Origin: Symbiodinium kawagutii
Taxonomy: Eukaryota > Sar > Dinophyceae > Suessiales > Symbiodiniaceae
Length of the DNA stretch: 64,000 bases
Direction: 5' to 3'
Assembly: GCA_009767595.1 (NCBI GenBank)
Contig: VSDK01026280.1
Coordinates: 1 to 64,000, forward strand
A model generated the notes under the pieces. It made no database searches. It saw only the letters and a list, made by a program, of their open reading frames with translations, and was not told the origin of the DNA. Within the stretch, counting starts at the first letter, position 1. Each line of letters starts with the position of its first letter. Below are positions 1 through 12,168 of the stretch, piece after piece. A program made the position numbers and the translations under genes.

Positions 1-1189
1 GACTTTGAGAACTACCGTGGATACCCCAGGGAAATATCCACTCGCATTAATGAAATAATTTGAATTATCTCAAAACAATGAAATATTGGATGAAATGTTA
101 TGGAATTATCTCAAAACTATAAAGATTTCTTTTTGAATGGAAATGGTTTTGTATATTTTTTTTGCTTTGCAACAGCAAGGAATCTATTTGTGCAAACATG
201 AATCTGATGAATGTTTTTACTGTATGCGATTTTGTGCATCGATTTGTTTGATGTAATGGTGGGGGCTTCACAACCCTAAGACTTTTCAATATAGGCAGCA
301 TATGTCACGAAATCCGGAAAGGGGCTTGGAGTCCACCGGATTTTCAAGGAATGTTAGGAATGTTGGTTGAGATATGGCGGGCGCAGCTTTGCACACGGGC
401 AGCTGGAAGCGTCTTTCCTTGAAGGGCCAATCCTGGTAGCCTTTCCCTCGCATAATTTTATCAAGATGATTCATTTCTGAAGACCCATCCTTGCGTTGTG
501 GCCCTATGAGGTCAGTTTCACACGTTTGCGAGTTGATTTTCCTCACATCGACCTTTTCACTTCTGAAGTCACATTTGGGCAGTTTGGGCAAAGTTTTTCT
601 ATTGATTTTATTGGCAGATAGCATTTATGATTAAGAGAAGTTTCATCAGCAAATAAGAAAGATGTGCAAAGTTTTTAAGGAAAGAGTAAAAGATCCATCG
701 CTCAAGATGCCACGATTTCTCGCTGTCGAAGTCTCTTCCACTCAGGCAGTTTGCAAAGAACTGGCAAAGCGAGGAGAATCAAAAGTGGTGTGTTTTGGAT
801 CTTTTGTGAACCAACACTTTGACACTGCGGCATGAATCCATTCCAATTCATTGTGAAAGTCACACTACTACGGCCAACAAATCTGTGCGACAGACATGAT
901 GTGTGTCAACATTCAGTAGAGGCCTCAAGATGCTCCAAGGAGTAGTGAGTAGTATAGATGTTTTTAGATGTCTATGTCTACAGATGTTTCGGTTCTGGTC
1001 ACCAGGACTTCCTGTGGCCAGCTTGGGCCGCTCACAGCCCAAAAAATCATCTGCAGGTGTGGAGGAGAGACAACGAATATCAACGAATCACGAATGCGTC
1101 AAACGAATGATGAGAATAACATGGATCAAATGATTGAACAAAATATTTTCCATGCGATACATGCGATGTTTCGCTGTGGGATCTGTGAG
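1..1189. other. Unassigned AT-rich DNA
   Basis: I see no gene, RNA or clear repeat here. Open frames on both strands are short and lack recognisable motifs or splice-flanked coding-like stretches. Confidence 0.5.
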
Positions 1190-1291
1190 GAATTGGCTGG
1201 GATCGACGCACTGAAGCCGGAGACCTACGAATCTCTTCTCCCCGGAGCGCGGGCTGTTGTGAACCTGGGACAGCAGAACAGCAAATTATAG
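1190..1291 (+). CDS. Candidate exon, unknown protein
   Basis: A reading frame of about 33 codons follows an AG|G acceptor (AG at 1188-1189), the form preferred in dinoflagellate introns. It reads EELAGIDALKPETYESLLPG and then a short hydrophobic run before a TAG at 1289-1291. The composition (mixed acidic, Leu, Pro, Gly) is more protein-like than the flanking AT-rich DNA, and the GC content rises locally. I do not recognise the protein. It could equally be a chance open frame, because no partner exon was found nearby. Confidence 0.25.
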   Translation, partial: ELAGIDALKPETYESLLPGARAVVNLGQQNSKL

Positions 1292-1325
1292 AGAACCATA
1301 AACTAGAAATAAACATACAAAATAT

Positions 1326-1510
1326 AGGAACATATATGTACTGTAGAAATACATATATATACAATATATATATATATATATAATATTTTTAAATATATAT
1401 ATACAATATATATATAGATAAAATATGTATATATATTTAATATACATATACATATATATATATATGATATAATTAATATATATATATATACACATATATC
1501 TAGATATAGA
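1326..1510. repeat. (TA)n-rich microsatellite tract
   Basis: Long runs of alternating TA broken by short ATTTAA and ACA interruptions. Open frames crossing it (Tyr/Ile-rich) are products of the repeat. Confidence 0.85.
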
Positions 1511-4500
1511 GATAAGATGACTCCTTGTACATTTTGTAATCTTTTTGAAAGTAAAACCTGTCGATGCAAAGCCTGAGCCAAACGAGGATTGCCATTGGCG
1601 AGCCGCCTTGGGTGCGTGACAGGGAGAGAGCGATGAGGACCGCTCGCGGGGTGCAGCGATTTTTCCTACATCACCACGATTGGTTTCTGAGAAAGAGACA
1701 GGTTCAATGGCACGACAAACATCAACATTTTGCAGTCTGCCGCCAAGTACAAGGCAGGTGTTTGCAGGTTTCTCTACCAAAAAGTACGACAGCATTTGAT
1801 AATGTTTGATAGACATTAACATTGAGCTGATATCTGTAGCATCCAGAGGGAGAGTCAAGAACAGCAGATGCATGAAGAGTCACACAGAGGGTGGGCATTA
1901 AAAGATTCTGAAAGCAGGTGCGAGCATAGTATAAATCTCTTCTGGATTTTTTGCGCTGTACATCGCCGTACACACTTGCAGCTGGTTGCAGCAGATATTT
2001 TGTTTCTGGTGGAGCCCAAACTGGCTTTCTCTTGGCATTTGTGAGGTACCGCGTGTTGTACTCGTCAATGCAACTATGCCAACGTGGTCCTTGATAGCGC
2101 CTAGAAGTGCATTTACTTTGTCCAAAGCGCGAGTTATTACTGTTGTTGCTGAGATGTGTGACATATTGTGACATATTTTCATGTTGTTAGAAGTGGGCGA
2201 GACGCTCTCTGACCGTTGCAACCTTTGTTGAGTTGCAGTGCATCCAAAGGATCCACAGAATCGAGATATCCACCAGAGTTGCTGCAGTGTTGAAGCTTTG
2301 CTTGTCGAGGCTCCATACAGGGAAGGTAAATTGGCAGCCGAACGAGAGGCACTGAATTATCAAGCACGGGCACCAAGCGGAGTCTCTGAAGAGCAATTCC
2401 TATTGACTCATTGATTGTCGTTTTTGCTGCCAAGCAAGGGTCTCAAGGCTTTATGAAAGCGCGTCGCCTGCCTCTTCCTCGTTTGCGTCGTCATGTCCTT
2501 TCATCTTGCGTCCCACATCGTTCGTCTCAGACATCTTTCAGGGCGTCGGTCTGTGTCTGCTGGACCTCATTTTAAGGGAATTGAGCACATTCAATCTAAG
2601 CGGACTGTTTCTCAACCGCACTGAATTTGTTGCTTGTCAAGGCAATGTAAGCGACACCACGACACAAGTTTCGCATGATGTCTTGGATCAAAGACCCTCC
2701 AAAAACATCCAAAAACCCGCCGAGCCATTGCTGTCTTTGCTATGTTGGATCTCGCCCAAAGGAAAAGTGTGGGACTGACTGTGATGTTCTCGAACTGCCC
2801 TCAGTTTGCGAGGTGAGTGAACACGTCACATCGCGAAGTGTAACAGTTTCATCTGTTTCTATTTCAGGGGAGATGCCAACTGTACTCAGGTCATCAAACC
2901 TGGGGCCATCACAGGCACTCGCGAGGAAGGCAGTTTTCAGATTCCGTCACATGCTCAGCTGTTTCTTAGCCCTTGGCATGACATCGAGAATGGTCGAGTG
3001 GCAGGGAAATCAAAATTTTCTATGACACGTGAAGCATTCGCCGGATGCTGAACCCTGCACTCTTACCCTCAATTGCCCAAACATCTGTAGAGTGGTACGG
3101 TAGGAATACCAGATTCATAGAGAGCCAATTGCAGAATTGACCCCGGAACATCCCGAAACTGAATGTGCACGGTGCATCACGGTGCACAGTAGTGACTTGA
3201 CATTGCACGGACTGGAGCAGTGCTCCAGGCTTTGGATAGTTCTGGAACCTATGAGAATGGTCATGTCTTTGCTGTCCAGGCTCGTTGCCAGCACAAGTCA
3301 AAGTTATTCAAAGATTGTCAAATTTGGTGAATTGACCAGGTCATGTAGGCGAACCGTCATGACAATTCGATGGAGGAAAAACGTAATGCTCTTGATCATT
3401 CTCAGACTCAAGTGGCTATGGCAAAAACTCAAGATTTATAGTGATTTAAGCCACATTCCATGAACAATTCGAGGCCTAGACACAGACTGAAAGAAGCATT
3501 TCAACCTCTATCTGTACAAGCTGTACACCCGCATTCCTGTTGCATGTCCCTTCAGCTCATCCCTGTCACACTTTCGAAATGGCAGTGGCATATGTGGCAT
3601 GCGATGGTTTACATAGTGCTTTGCAGGCCTTGTGAGGCCCTGGAGAATTGTTTACCAAGTCTCTTTGGGGGTGCCTCGGAGACACCCAGATTTCATACAC
3701 AAAAACACAGATGTGTGTGAAATCGACGAGAAGTGATGTGCCTTCTCATAGAACCTATAGACTTGCACATCACTTTGACAATCAGAAGATCACCCTGGAC
3801 CACAGCAGAGTGGCATTCAGATTTTTGTTCCGTTGTTTGTTCCTTCGTTTCCTTAAACACAGTCATCGGTACATTCTTTCCTTCAAAACAACTTTCACTT
3901 TGTTTCCTTGAAAATCAGAACGTTCAGTCCTTTCAATTTGTCACCTGGGTGCGTCCTCTAACTCGCTGAGGTGTCCTGCGTCCTCCAGTGCGAGTGGAGG
4001 AGATTGCTATGGCTGCTGCGGATGTGGTTCAGGCTCCAAGCTTGAAAGGTTGCTTTGGCTTCGCTTGTCATTATCTTGTCATTCCTGATGTAATGTAGTG
4101 TAGTGTAGATGTGTACTGCTTTTTATACTGCAGTGTAATCAGTGCAATGTTTCTGATTCGTTTTCGAATCCCAGTTGTTTCAATCAACTACCGCAACTAA
4201 GCCTACCCTTGGACTACCTCCTTGTGTATTTCCTACATGTTCTTACTGCATGCCTTATTGTGCTTGGATTTCGGTCAGGCAGACTCACATGGAGGAGTGC
4301 GCGAACTTGGCACCAAGGAATTGGTGGGCTATACCAGCCCCTTGGATTGGTCTAGTGAGTCTAGTGAGTCGAGTGGGTCTTCCATGGTCTTCCTGTGTTG
4401 TTTCGTGTAATGTTCGAAGCATAAGAAGCAAAGTTTGAAGCATAAACTGAAGTGATTTTAAGCTCCTTTAGATTGGCTTTTTGAAGCTTTGCAAACCTTT

Positions 4501-5795
4501 CAACGAAGACTGGAAAGCTCATCCTTTTGACTGGAAAGCTTTCGGTAGATTTCGGTGCAAGCCAAGGATCACCGAGAAGTAGGAACGATGCACATTTCCA
4601 TTGCTGTACTCCACTTGACATCACTTGATTGCAAAATTGCATGGCAGGGCAAGAGTTTCAAAGGGGTTCACAAACTACTTCCACAACCACTTTGAAAAGA
4701 TGCTCATAGAATCTCCTGCTTGCAGATCAACCAAACCTAGGGACCCTACAGCAGGCAGAGCTGAATGAGAGCTGAATGACTTCCATTGTTCAGAGGACGG
4801 GCACAGGATTTCCTCCTCTTTCTCTATCCCCTTCCTCCTTTCCCTCCTTTCCGAATCCTTTCCGAATCCTTTCCCTCCTTTCCCTCTCTTTTTGTCAGAC
4901 ACAGACAGGGAATCCAAGCACGACACGGAAATTGTGGCGTGGGGGACTGAAGGGAAGGGAAGTGCCCCGGAGATCTCGCGCCTGAAAGCACAGAGGCGTA
5001 AAGTACCCTCCTTTGGACAACCAGACCACTACTGTAGGGGTAAGAGTACAGACGAGTCAAGAGATGTCAAGACATGTCAGGAGATGTCAAGAGATGCCAA
5101 GAGTTTGGATAGGTAAATTCAAGCTTGAAGGCTTCTGATAGTCCGATCAAAGAAAGCAATCGCACCTCACAAGAGGTCCCAGGTGGATTCAGGTGCCCAC
5201 TTTTCAGCGTGACAAAGAACATGTTTGGGGAGCCATTATTCAAAGGGCCGCACCTCCGTTTACAAGCGGATGCCGTCAAAGCAACAGGATGAAGTCTTGG
5301 GATGCACGATGAAGATATAAGACGAGGAGAGAAGGCCATGTCACAGCTTTGGTCACATGACTAAGGCACCTGTGGCAAGAAGGATTGAGAGTGCAATTTT
5401 CAATGCCTACAGCTTCGATTGACAATTTTCTTGGAGGCCGCCACCAACAGGCTGATGACAGCAGAATTCAGCTGAAAAGCTTGTTCTTTCAACGAGTTCA
5501 AGATGCTCAACCTGGTGGTTTGTTGGTTGTGCCCTTGCGATCATCAACCTCCCAATTCAATGTTTTTTGCAGGCCCCAGCCCAGGCACCCAATGCTGCAC
5601 AGATGCATAATATCTGGTGTCAACCGCATTCGAAGGCAGATCCGGCGAGTCAGATGTGTTCTGTAAAAAGATCTGCGTCGGAAGACTTGAAAACAGCTGA
5701 GGAAGAGCACGCACAAAACGGATCGAAACGGATGACTTTGCTCATTATGCTCCAGGTAGTCGCAGGACACAACGAAATAAGGCAGACCATTTGAA
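1511..5795. other. Unassigned DNA, no supported gene
   Basis: Open frames up to about 150 codons exist on both strands but overlap each other and show no motif I recognise. Minor low-complexity stretches occur: a CCTTTCC-type pyrimidine tract near 4,800-4,890 and GATGTCAAGA-type short repeats near 5,055-5,105. Confidence 0.5.
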
Positions 5796-5796
5796 A

Positions 5797-5861
5797 GGTC
5801 AAGTAGGTCAAGGAGGCCAAGGAGGTCAAGGAGGTCAAGGAGGTCAAGGAGGTCAAGGTTC
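5797..5861. repeat. 9-bp tandem repeat (GGTCAAGGA)n
   Basis: About seven units of GGTCAAGGA or close variants (AGGTCAAGT, AGGCCAAGG) follow each other directly. Translation gives Gly-Gln-Gly repeats with no sign that it is coding. Confidence 0.85.
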
Positions 5862-6894
5862 GAAGGGAACTGGGCTGAGGCCTCTATACTGCGATCGTGG
5901 TCTGGTTGAGGGCGCTTACGCTCCTACCAAACTTTGCAACTGGGAGGACATGCCAAAGCTGCCCGGTTTCAACTGGTTTCTGGAATCCGGAGATACGCTC
6001 TTGCTTGGACAGAATGCATCTTCTTGCATCTCGAAACAGAGGGACCAAACAGGGTAATTTTTCGGTAATTAGCTGTGGTGTAAGAATGACGATGTGTGAC
6101 TGTAGTCTCTTTGATTGCCCAATGGCACTACAATCTGTCATCAACATTGATCAACGAGCTTCAAGCTTTCGCTTCTCCCAAAGATCCTCGTTTGTCACTT
6201 TCTTTTCAATTGTGGCTGCGTCGGGGGAAAAATACATGAAGCTTCATGTCATCGCCGCGCTCCTCGCTCCTCTTTCTTGCTTATTTGTAGTCATCGGACA
6301 GTCATTGCGCGTAAAACTTTAAATGAGCAAGAATTATTTGCCAAATCTAGACTTACTCAAGTGCTGGATTCAAAGCATTTGAGTAAAGACATTGCAGCAG
6401 AGTTGATTTGTGACCAACTTGGCCGTTGTGATTTCCTGAAAACGCCCAGCCTCGGTTGAAGCAGCGTTGCCGAATGGTGTCTTGCCTGGAAGGGCCTATT
6501 TGAACCACTCTGCAGACGACATCTCATGATGGTTTCTTGGTGTTTCTTGGGGACTTGCCACTCAAAAGGATTCCCACACCTTGAGGGTTGCGACGCTTCA
6601 GTGAGGTTGATTTCCTATCAAAACATGGATTGAAGGAAGCACTTGGATGCATGTACTGTTTGGTCCGCTCCCTTTCAGTATTTAGTCCTTGCAACGTCCT
6701 TCCAAATTCTTTCAAACTTCATTCACTTTCTGCACTGTAGACTAGTATAGGACTATGTATAGACTTGATGTTCGCGAAAGCTGGGGATTTTCGAATGGTC
6801 CGCCAGCTGTTCCGCCCTTGTTTCCAAGCGCCTTGGAGCCTTGTCCTTCGCCGTGTCCTTCTGTTGCCAAGTGGACCCTGCGCGGCTCAGGCCA
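5862..6894. other. Unassigned DNA
   Basis: No motif-bearing frame. The longest plus frame (about 140 codons, 5,897-6,322) has no family resemblance that I can see. Confidence 0.45.
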
Positions 6895-6989
6895 TGAATT
6901 GCCTGAAAGGTGTCGCCTCCTTCTGCAGTCGAAAGAAGCCGGAGGAGGAGCTCAGTGGGGATGCGGAAATGCAGAATGCTGCCATGTAG
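6895..6989 (+). CDS. Candidate N-terminal exon
   Basis: An ATG at 6,895 opens a 31-codon stretch beginning MNCLKGVASFCSRKKPEEEL. It ends next to a possible GT donor (CCAT|GTAG near 6,986) or at a TAG. A longer reading from an upstream ATG at 6,768 is also open. A basic then acidic, GC-richer reading flanked by AT-rich repeats suggests a real exon. It lies upstream and on the same strand as the Lys/Pro-rich microexons at 9.77-10.54 kb and could be their first exon, but nothing in the sequence proves the link. Confidence 0.25.
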
Positions 6990-6997
6990 ACATATTA

Positions 6998-7258
6998 CAG
7001 CTTAGTCTATCTCTATCTATACCTGCATCTACATCCACATCTACATCTATATCTATATCTATACTTATGTCTAGATCTACATCTACATCTGGATCTAGAT
7101 CTAGTCTATATCTATATCTCTATCTATACCTGTATCTACATCTACATCTGTATCTATATCTACTGGTATATTCATATTCATGTTTATATCTATATCTATA
7201 TCTATATATCTATATCTAAATCTACACCTATATCTATATCTATATCTATATCTATATG
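6998..7258. repeat. (TCTATA/TCTACA)n hexamer-like array
   Basis: Repeated TATCTA, CATCTA and GATCTA hexamers over about 260 bp, slightly degenerate. Frames read Ser/Tyr/Leu/Ile-rich repeats and are not genes. Confidence 0.9.
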
Positions 7259-9771
7259 TGGGAGTGGCGCAAAAAGTCCTTAAAAGTAGTTAAGCTTTCG
7301 ATGGCCTTTCATAAAATGAAATTACAATTCGCGAAAGTTGGTCTATCGAATTTGCGGAAGACAACACATTCCAGCAAAAGTTTTTTGCAAAAGTGAACTG
7401 ATTACCGAGGTGAACCAGGACAACATTGAGATTATTTTAATAGAGAAAAATTGAAATGAATTGGGAAAAGCAAAAGCAGGACCGGCACTTGACTCTCCAC
7501 CTGAAGCCCGACGCATTTTGAATCTCCAGGCACTCGATGAATAGACGTCACATGAGAACCCAGACTTGGCAGGCACAGCATTAAAGAGGACAAACGCAAG
7601 AGCCGCAAGAGCAAGAAAAAAGTTTCAGCTGTCAGACTTCAGGGCGCAGGGTTTCCGTGGACACTTGTTCACCATGAAGCTCACACAAATTGAACTCAAA
7701 GTTTGAAGAGAAACTGCGCAAATGAGTAAGCATTCGTTGTTCCCCCTGGGCAAGCAGCACATGTGAACAGGTTGGCCAGAGTGTTGAAAAGACATTTGAC
7801 CAAAAAGATAGAATCGCGCAGGGCAACAGGAAGTGACATTCCAGTAGCTACGGCAGCAAACCGGGAGAGATCTTGACTGAAAATGGCTGTGGTTGGCTAG
7901 CTTAAGGAAGCAGATGCGCAAAAGAAGAACTATTTGCAAGCAAGGTCAACATGGTCAACTGCCTTTGGGCAAGGCAAGCTGTTTATAAGCAGGGCAAGAG
8001 ATGCCAGGAGGTGAGGCAGCCATTTCCCAACAGAATCTTACAGTTGGAACATGTTCTAACTAGTACACTCTCAAGAACATGTTCAATACATGTTCTTAAG
8101 GCTTGGGATGACCCAAGATTGCAAGAAAACACCAACTCCATCGATAGCACCAGCGCACCAGGCAACAGAAGCACGAGAGGGTACCTCTTGGACCAATTGT
8201 AACAAGGTCGTAACAAGTTTGAAAGGGTCATGACAATTGGATATGCTACGGGGTGAGGCAGCCATGTGAGGATTGTTCTCCTCTCATGGCTTCATGTTTT
8301 GAAATGGCCCAAGTCCACCGAAGAGACCTTGATTGAAAGTGGCTGTTGTTGGCAAGCAGTTTAAGACAGCAGATGTGCACAAGAAGAGTTGTTTGGAAGC
8401 AAGGGCAACTGTTTCTGAGCAAGGCAAACTGTTTGTAAGCAGGGCAAGCCTCTTATCAGCAATCCATGACCAACATTAAAAAAGTATCAAATGTCACTGA
8501 TGTTAATGTAATATGAAGCGGATCTGTCGGATAGGTCTTGATTGCTGATGGCACTGGTAGTGGAGGTATTGATTGTCCTTGATTGTTTGACCTTTCATTG
8601 AAAGTTCTAAGCACTACAGTGTTCGCAGGGGGTACGCTCATGATCACACGCCCTAATATCAATACAGTTTTTTTGATGTACTGGTATATATGTATATATA
8701 TGTAAATAGTTACATAAATATACATGCGGTATGTTGTATATCTATAGATACGTAAAGTAATTTGTGACAGCGGAAAGGGACGCTTTGTTCAGTGCGGTTC
8801 AGGTTTATTTTGTTATGTTTCGACCTGAATTGATTTGAATCGTTTGACGATGTTTGACGATTCCAAAACGGTTTGCGGATGTTGTTTAGATTTTGAGCCC
8901 TGTATTGAATTTGCATGTCAGTATATTTCAGATTTTCATGAAACAGACCAAAATACACTAAGTGTTCATATACACAGACGCAAATAGGCGTAATATATAC
9001 ATTCGATTCCTGAATATGTTCTGTGTCCTTCTGTGTCCTTCTGTGTCCTTCTGACTCGAGGAAGAGCAGACTTTGAAGAACGCCTGCATCCGAGATCTGC
9101 AAGACGGAAGTTAGTTCAGCAAATGCATCGGCAAGACTGTGCACAACTTACATGTGCTTATCAAATTATAGCATTTCAGTCCTTGTTCTCAGACAATGTG
9201 CATGAGATGCATACGTTGCAATTTAACGTATATACATGTAACATCTACGCATACGAAGAATATACACATGCATAGTTACAGCACATGTAACTGTACATAG
9301 AGACGAGACTTCAAACAATTGCAGTTTTGCACGGATCCTTGGCATCAAGTGTTGTTTCAACATGTGTCAACCTTGAATGCACCATCGTAAAACATCGTAA
9401 AGCTTAAACAGTGAAACTTGGAACGTCTCGACTGCCAGCTCCAAGGGTGACGGGACTGGTGCAGGGGTGGCAGCTCCTGTGTGTCTCGGCGGTGATCTGA
9501 TTTTCTGCTGTGTTTTCTTGGGACAGACCGCATGGATCTCGATTTTTTTGCGATGTTTTGGCATTCCGCAGTTGCCTTTCGCTTTGAGGCCTGCGGCGCA
9601 GGTGGGTGGCGATGGTCTGAACTGGGGGATCCTCTGAAGTTACATGGGCATGGTTTTGCCGTCTCATGAAATCATGACCTTGGAGAAAAGTGAACACGAC
9701 AACAAAGAATCAAAATCGATCGCATCCCCAACACATTTTTTCACAGAAGGGACGGCTTTCGCGCCCTCCAG
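7259..9771. other. Unassigned DNA
   Basis: No recognisable gene. A decamer CTTCTGTGTC is repeated three times near 9,020-9,050. A weak coding-like frame lies at about 9,055-9,120 on the plus strand, reading Arg/Glu-rich, with no splice evidence strong enough to call. Confidence 0.45.
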
Positions 9772-9798
9772 GCGGTAAAGAAGCCAGAGCCAAAGCCA
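9772..9798 (+). CDS. Candidate microexon 1 (Lys/Pro-rich)
   Basis: Twenty-seven bases between an AG|G acceptor (AG at 9,770-9,771) and a GT donor (9,799) encode AVKKPEPKP in complete codons. The same KPEPKP-type composition recurs in the next two predicted exons, all phase 0 at both ends. A set of matching low-complexity, splice-bounded pieces on one strand is unlikely to be chance, but the protein is unknown. Confidence 0.35.
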
Positions 9799-10217
9799 GT
9801 CGCCTTCTTAGAAATTGGCAGAGCCCACAGAATCGCCATTTCCCGACAGACTATCTTGAATGGAGGTTGTTCTTGCTGCTATAGCTTTGTTGTTGGATTA
9901 TGTCGGAAGTGTGTTTTTCTTTCGCCCCTGTTCGAATTGAAAATCTGGATTTAGCCACCTGTTCAGCTCAGAATACCGCTTGAATTTGTGACCAGCATTC
10001 CTGTATGATCTGTGTGCCAACGAACAATTTGACGGTTGACAATACTGAACAAGAGCTTGATCCAACATGACGCTATCTTAGTTTTCCCTTGCAGCATCCA
10101 TGGTATTGAAAGTGTTGTGGGCTTAGGGGGTTTGCTTGAGGGCACCTGGCTGACCTACCTTGAATTGAACTGCAAGCAAGTGAATTTCTTGATAATGTAA
10201 ACATTCGTGCTCCACAG

Positions 10218-10262
10218 GAAAAGGCAGAACCAAAACCAGCGAGTGCTCCTAGTGCGACAGCG
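10218..10262 (+). CDS. Candidate microexon 2 (Lys/Pro/Ala-rich)
   Basis: Forty-five bases between a pyrimidine-rich AG|G acceptor (TGCTCCACAG) and a GTCAGC donor encode EKAEPKPASAPSATA, exactly 15 codons. Composition and phase match the neighbouring candidate microexons at 9,772 and 10,496. It looks like a disordered linker. Confidence 0.4.
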
Positions 10263-10367
10263 GTCAGCTGCTCAATGCTCCAGCTCTGGAATCAATCCTT
10301 CGATGTCTCTGCAATTTGTTTCAAGATTTTTAATTCTTTTATTATTCTTTTATTATGTATATGAGTG

Positions 10368-10430
10368 ATATATATATATATATATTTATATAGATATATA
10401 GATGTATATTTACATATATATATATATGTA
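10368..10430. repeat. (TA)n-rich tract
   Basis: Alternating TA with GATA interruptions lying between candidate microexons 2 and 3, i.e. in the presumed intron. Confidence 0.8.
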
Positions 10431-10495
10431 TTGATATGCTTCTTTCATTACGCTCTTCATTTATTCTTTCGTTTGCGCTCCCAAGATCTCCTGAG

Positions 10496-10543
10496 GCAAA
10501 AGTTGCAGCTCCAGATGTTAAGAAGGCTGCCCATGTACACACA
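10496..10543 (+). CDS. Candidate microexon 3 (Lys/Ala-rich)
   Basis: Forty-eight bases after an AG|G acceptor (CTCCTGAG) and before a GTGACA donor encode AKVAAPDVKKAAHVHT in phase 0. It continues the Lys/Pro/Ala-rich theme of the two upstream candidates. An alternative acceptor 10 bases upstream (CCCAAG) is possible. Confidence 0.35.
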
Positions 10544-11329
10544 GTGACACATCAGGTGTCACCGATGCATCAAGAGACGCAATGTGCGTTTGCACAAGGC
10601 TGAATAACTTATAATAACTTCTGATTTGTGAGGGTTTCTCTGACCAGTTCCTTTATATAATTCACTGCATACTTGGATAGTCTTAGATGTCACGCACATG
10701 TGCGGAAATTCATCTGTCCTGTATATGTGAATACACACACAGACATATATATATATATACACTTGTTTTGATGTATATACACTTGTTTTGATGTACGTGG
10801 GTGTTTGCATTTTTGCATTTTCTTGGATTCTTGGCAGCACGATAGGTCTATAGATGCTTCCATGACTAGATTCCCAGCGCAGGCAGATCCTAGCAAAGCC
10901 TCAACGTAACTTCCCATGAAGAGGGTTGGTTTGCTAGCTTCAGTTTGGCTTGCTTTGCCACACTGATTGAAATCTCGAACTATTTAAGACACCATCAATA
11001 GATTTGACCAGCGACATACATAGACGGCCCTTCCTGTCCGCTGTTCTCTCTTCTTTTGAAGGCCATTTTTCAGTTTGCAGAGCACCCGACGTCCTTTAAA
11101 TTGAAACCTTTTACAAAGCAAAGAATTCCCAACTTGAAAACTCGTTTCCCTTGTGCACAAACAAACTGCCTTCATTTGCCTTCCTTGCTCCTGATTGGGG
11201 AGGTATCGCGTGTCGCGTGTTGGTTGATGTTGCCTTTGTGATCCGAAGCAAGAGGGGTTTGGAGGGCAGAAAGGATCTCAGGATCACCATGAGGTAACAG
11301 CATGGAGAAGGGACCTTCATTGAAGTTCT
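10544..11329. other. Unassigned DNA
   Basis: Contains a short TA microsatellite (10,747-10,760) and a duplicated 20-base segment (ACACTTGTTTTGATGTA, twice near 10,758-10,795). No gene supported. Confidence 0.45.
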
Positions 11330-11536
11330 CTACCTCTTCATCCTCTTCATATCCTCTTCATATCCTCTTCATATCCTCTTCATATCTTCATATCCTCTTC
11401 ATATCCTCTTCATATCCTCTTCATATCCTCTTCATATCCTCTTCATACCCTCTTCATATCCGCTTCGTATCCTCTTCATATCCTCTTCATATCCGCTTCG
11501 TATCCTCTTCATATCCTCTTCATATCCCCTCATATA
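11330..11536. repeat. 11-bp tandem array (ATCCTCTTCAT)n
   Basis: About 18 units with an 11-base period, with a CGCTTCGTATC variant at two positions. Each ten-base block is offset by one from the last, which fixes the period at 11. Confidence 0.9.
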
Positions 11537-12103
11537 GGTAAGATTAGTCTAGATAGATTAGATATGATTGGATTATTCTCCACATTTCTATGCTATATTC
11601 TTGCTTTTCATGTTGGATCTCCAGATCCTGGGTTTTCCTGTCGAAAAAGTTGGTTCGTGGCTGTAACATTTGCTACCTTGAGTGCTTCGTGCATTACTTT
11701 GGCAGCTTCAGATATGAACTCCTCGTGTCCGATTTTTTAGAATGGCCGGTAGTATTCAAGAGGCACACAACTGTACAACATGACGTGCTGATTCCATCGG
11801 GTTGCTGGCAAAGTTTTTTTGTGCGGGAGGCCAAGCAAAACTTTTCATCTTTGGACTCATGTTGCGTTCCCGTGTTATGATATGTCCTGGACTGCTTTCG
11901 ACCTGCAGACATTTTGTGGTCTGCCTGTTCCCACCTGGGCTTCTGGTGGAAAGCTGAAGTTGTTTAGGGTCAAGGAAATTTGATCAGAGTTGGACAGGCG
12001 CAATCACACAGAATCAGCACAAACAGCAGCCAGGCAGTTATCGACTCAGGTAAAGCAGGCAATCCAGGGCAAAAGCATATGGTAGTTTAGGTCGCTTTCA
12101 TAG
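11537..12103. other. Unassigned DNA
   Basis: No recognisable gene; only short overlapping frames. Confidence 0.45.
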
Positions 12104-12168
12104 TTTTCCGGCTGTTCGGGTGGACTTGAGTGAAGACGATCGCGACCTGTTGTTTGGGCCAAAGAAAC
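12104..12168 (+). CDS. Candidate exon, unknown protein
   Basis: After an AG acceptor near 12,103 the plus strand reads FPAVRVDLSEDDRDLLFGPK followed by K-H. The stretch ends at a possible GC donor near 12,169. The acidic/basic alternation is protein-like, and the reading stays open for another 25 codons to a TAA. I do not recognise it. Confidence 0.3.
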
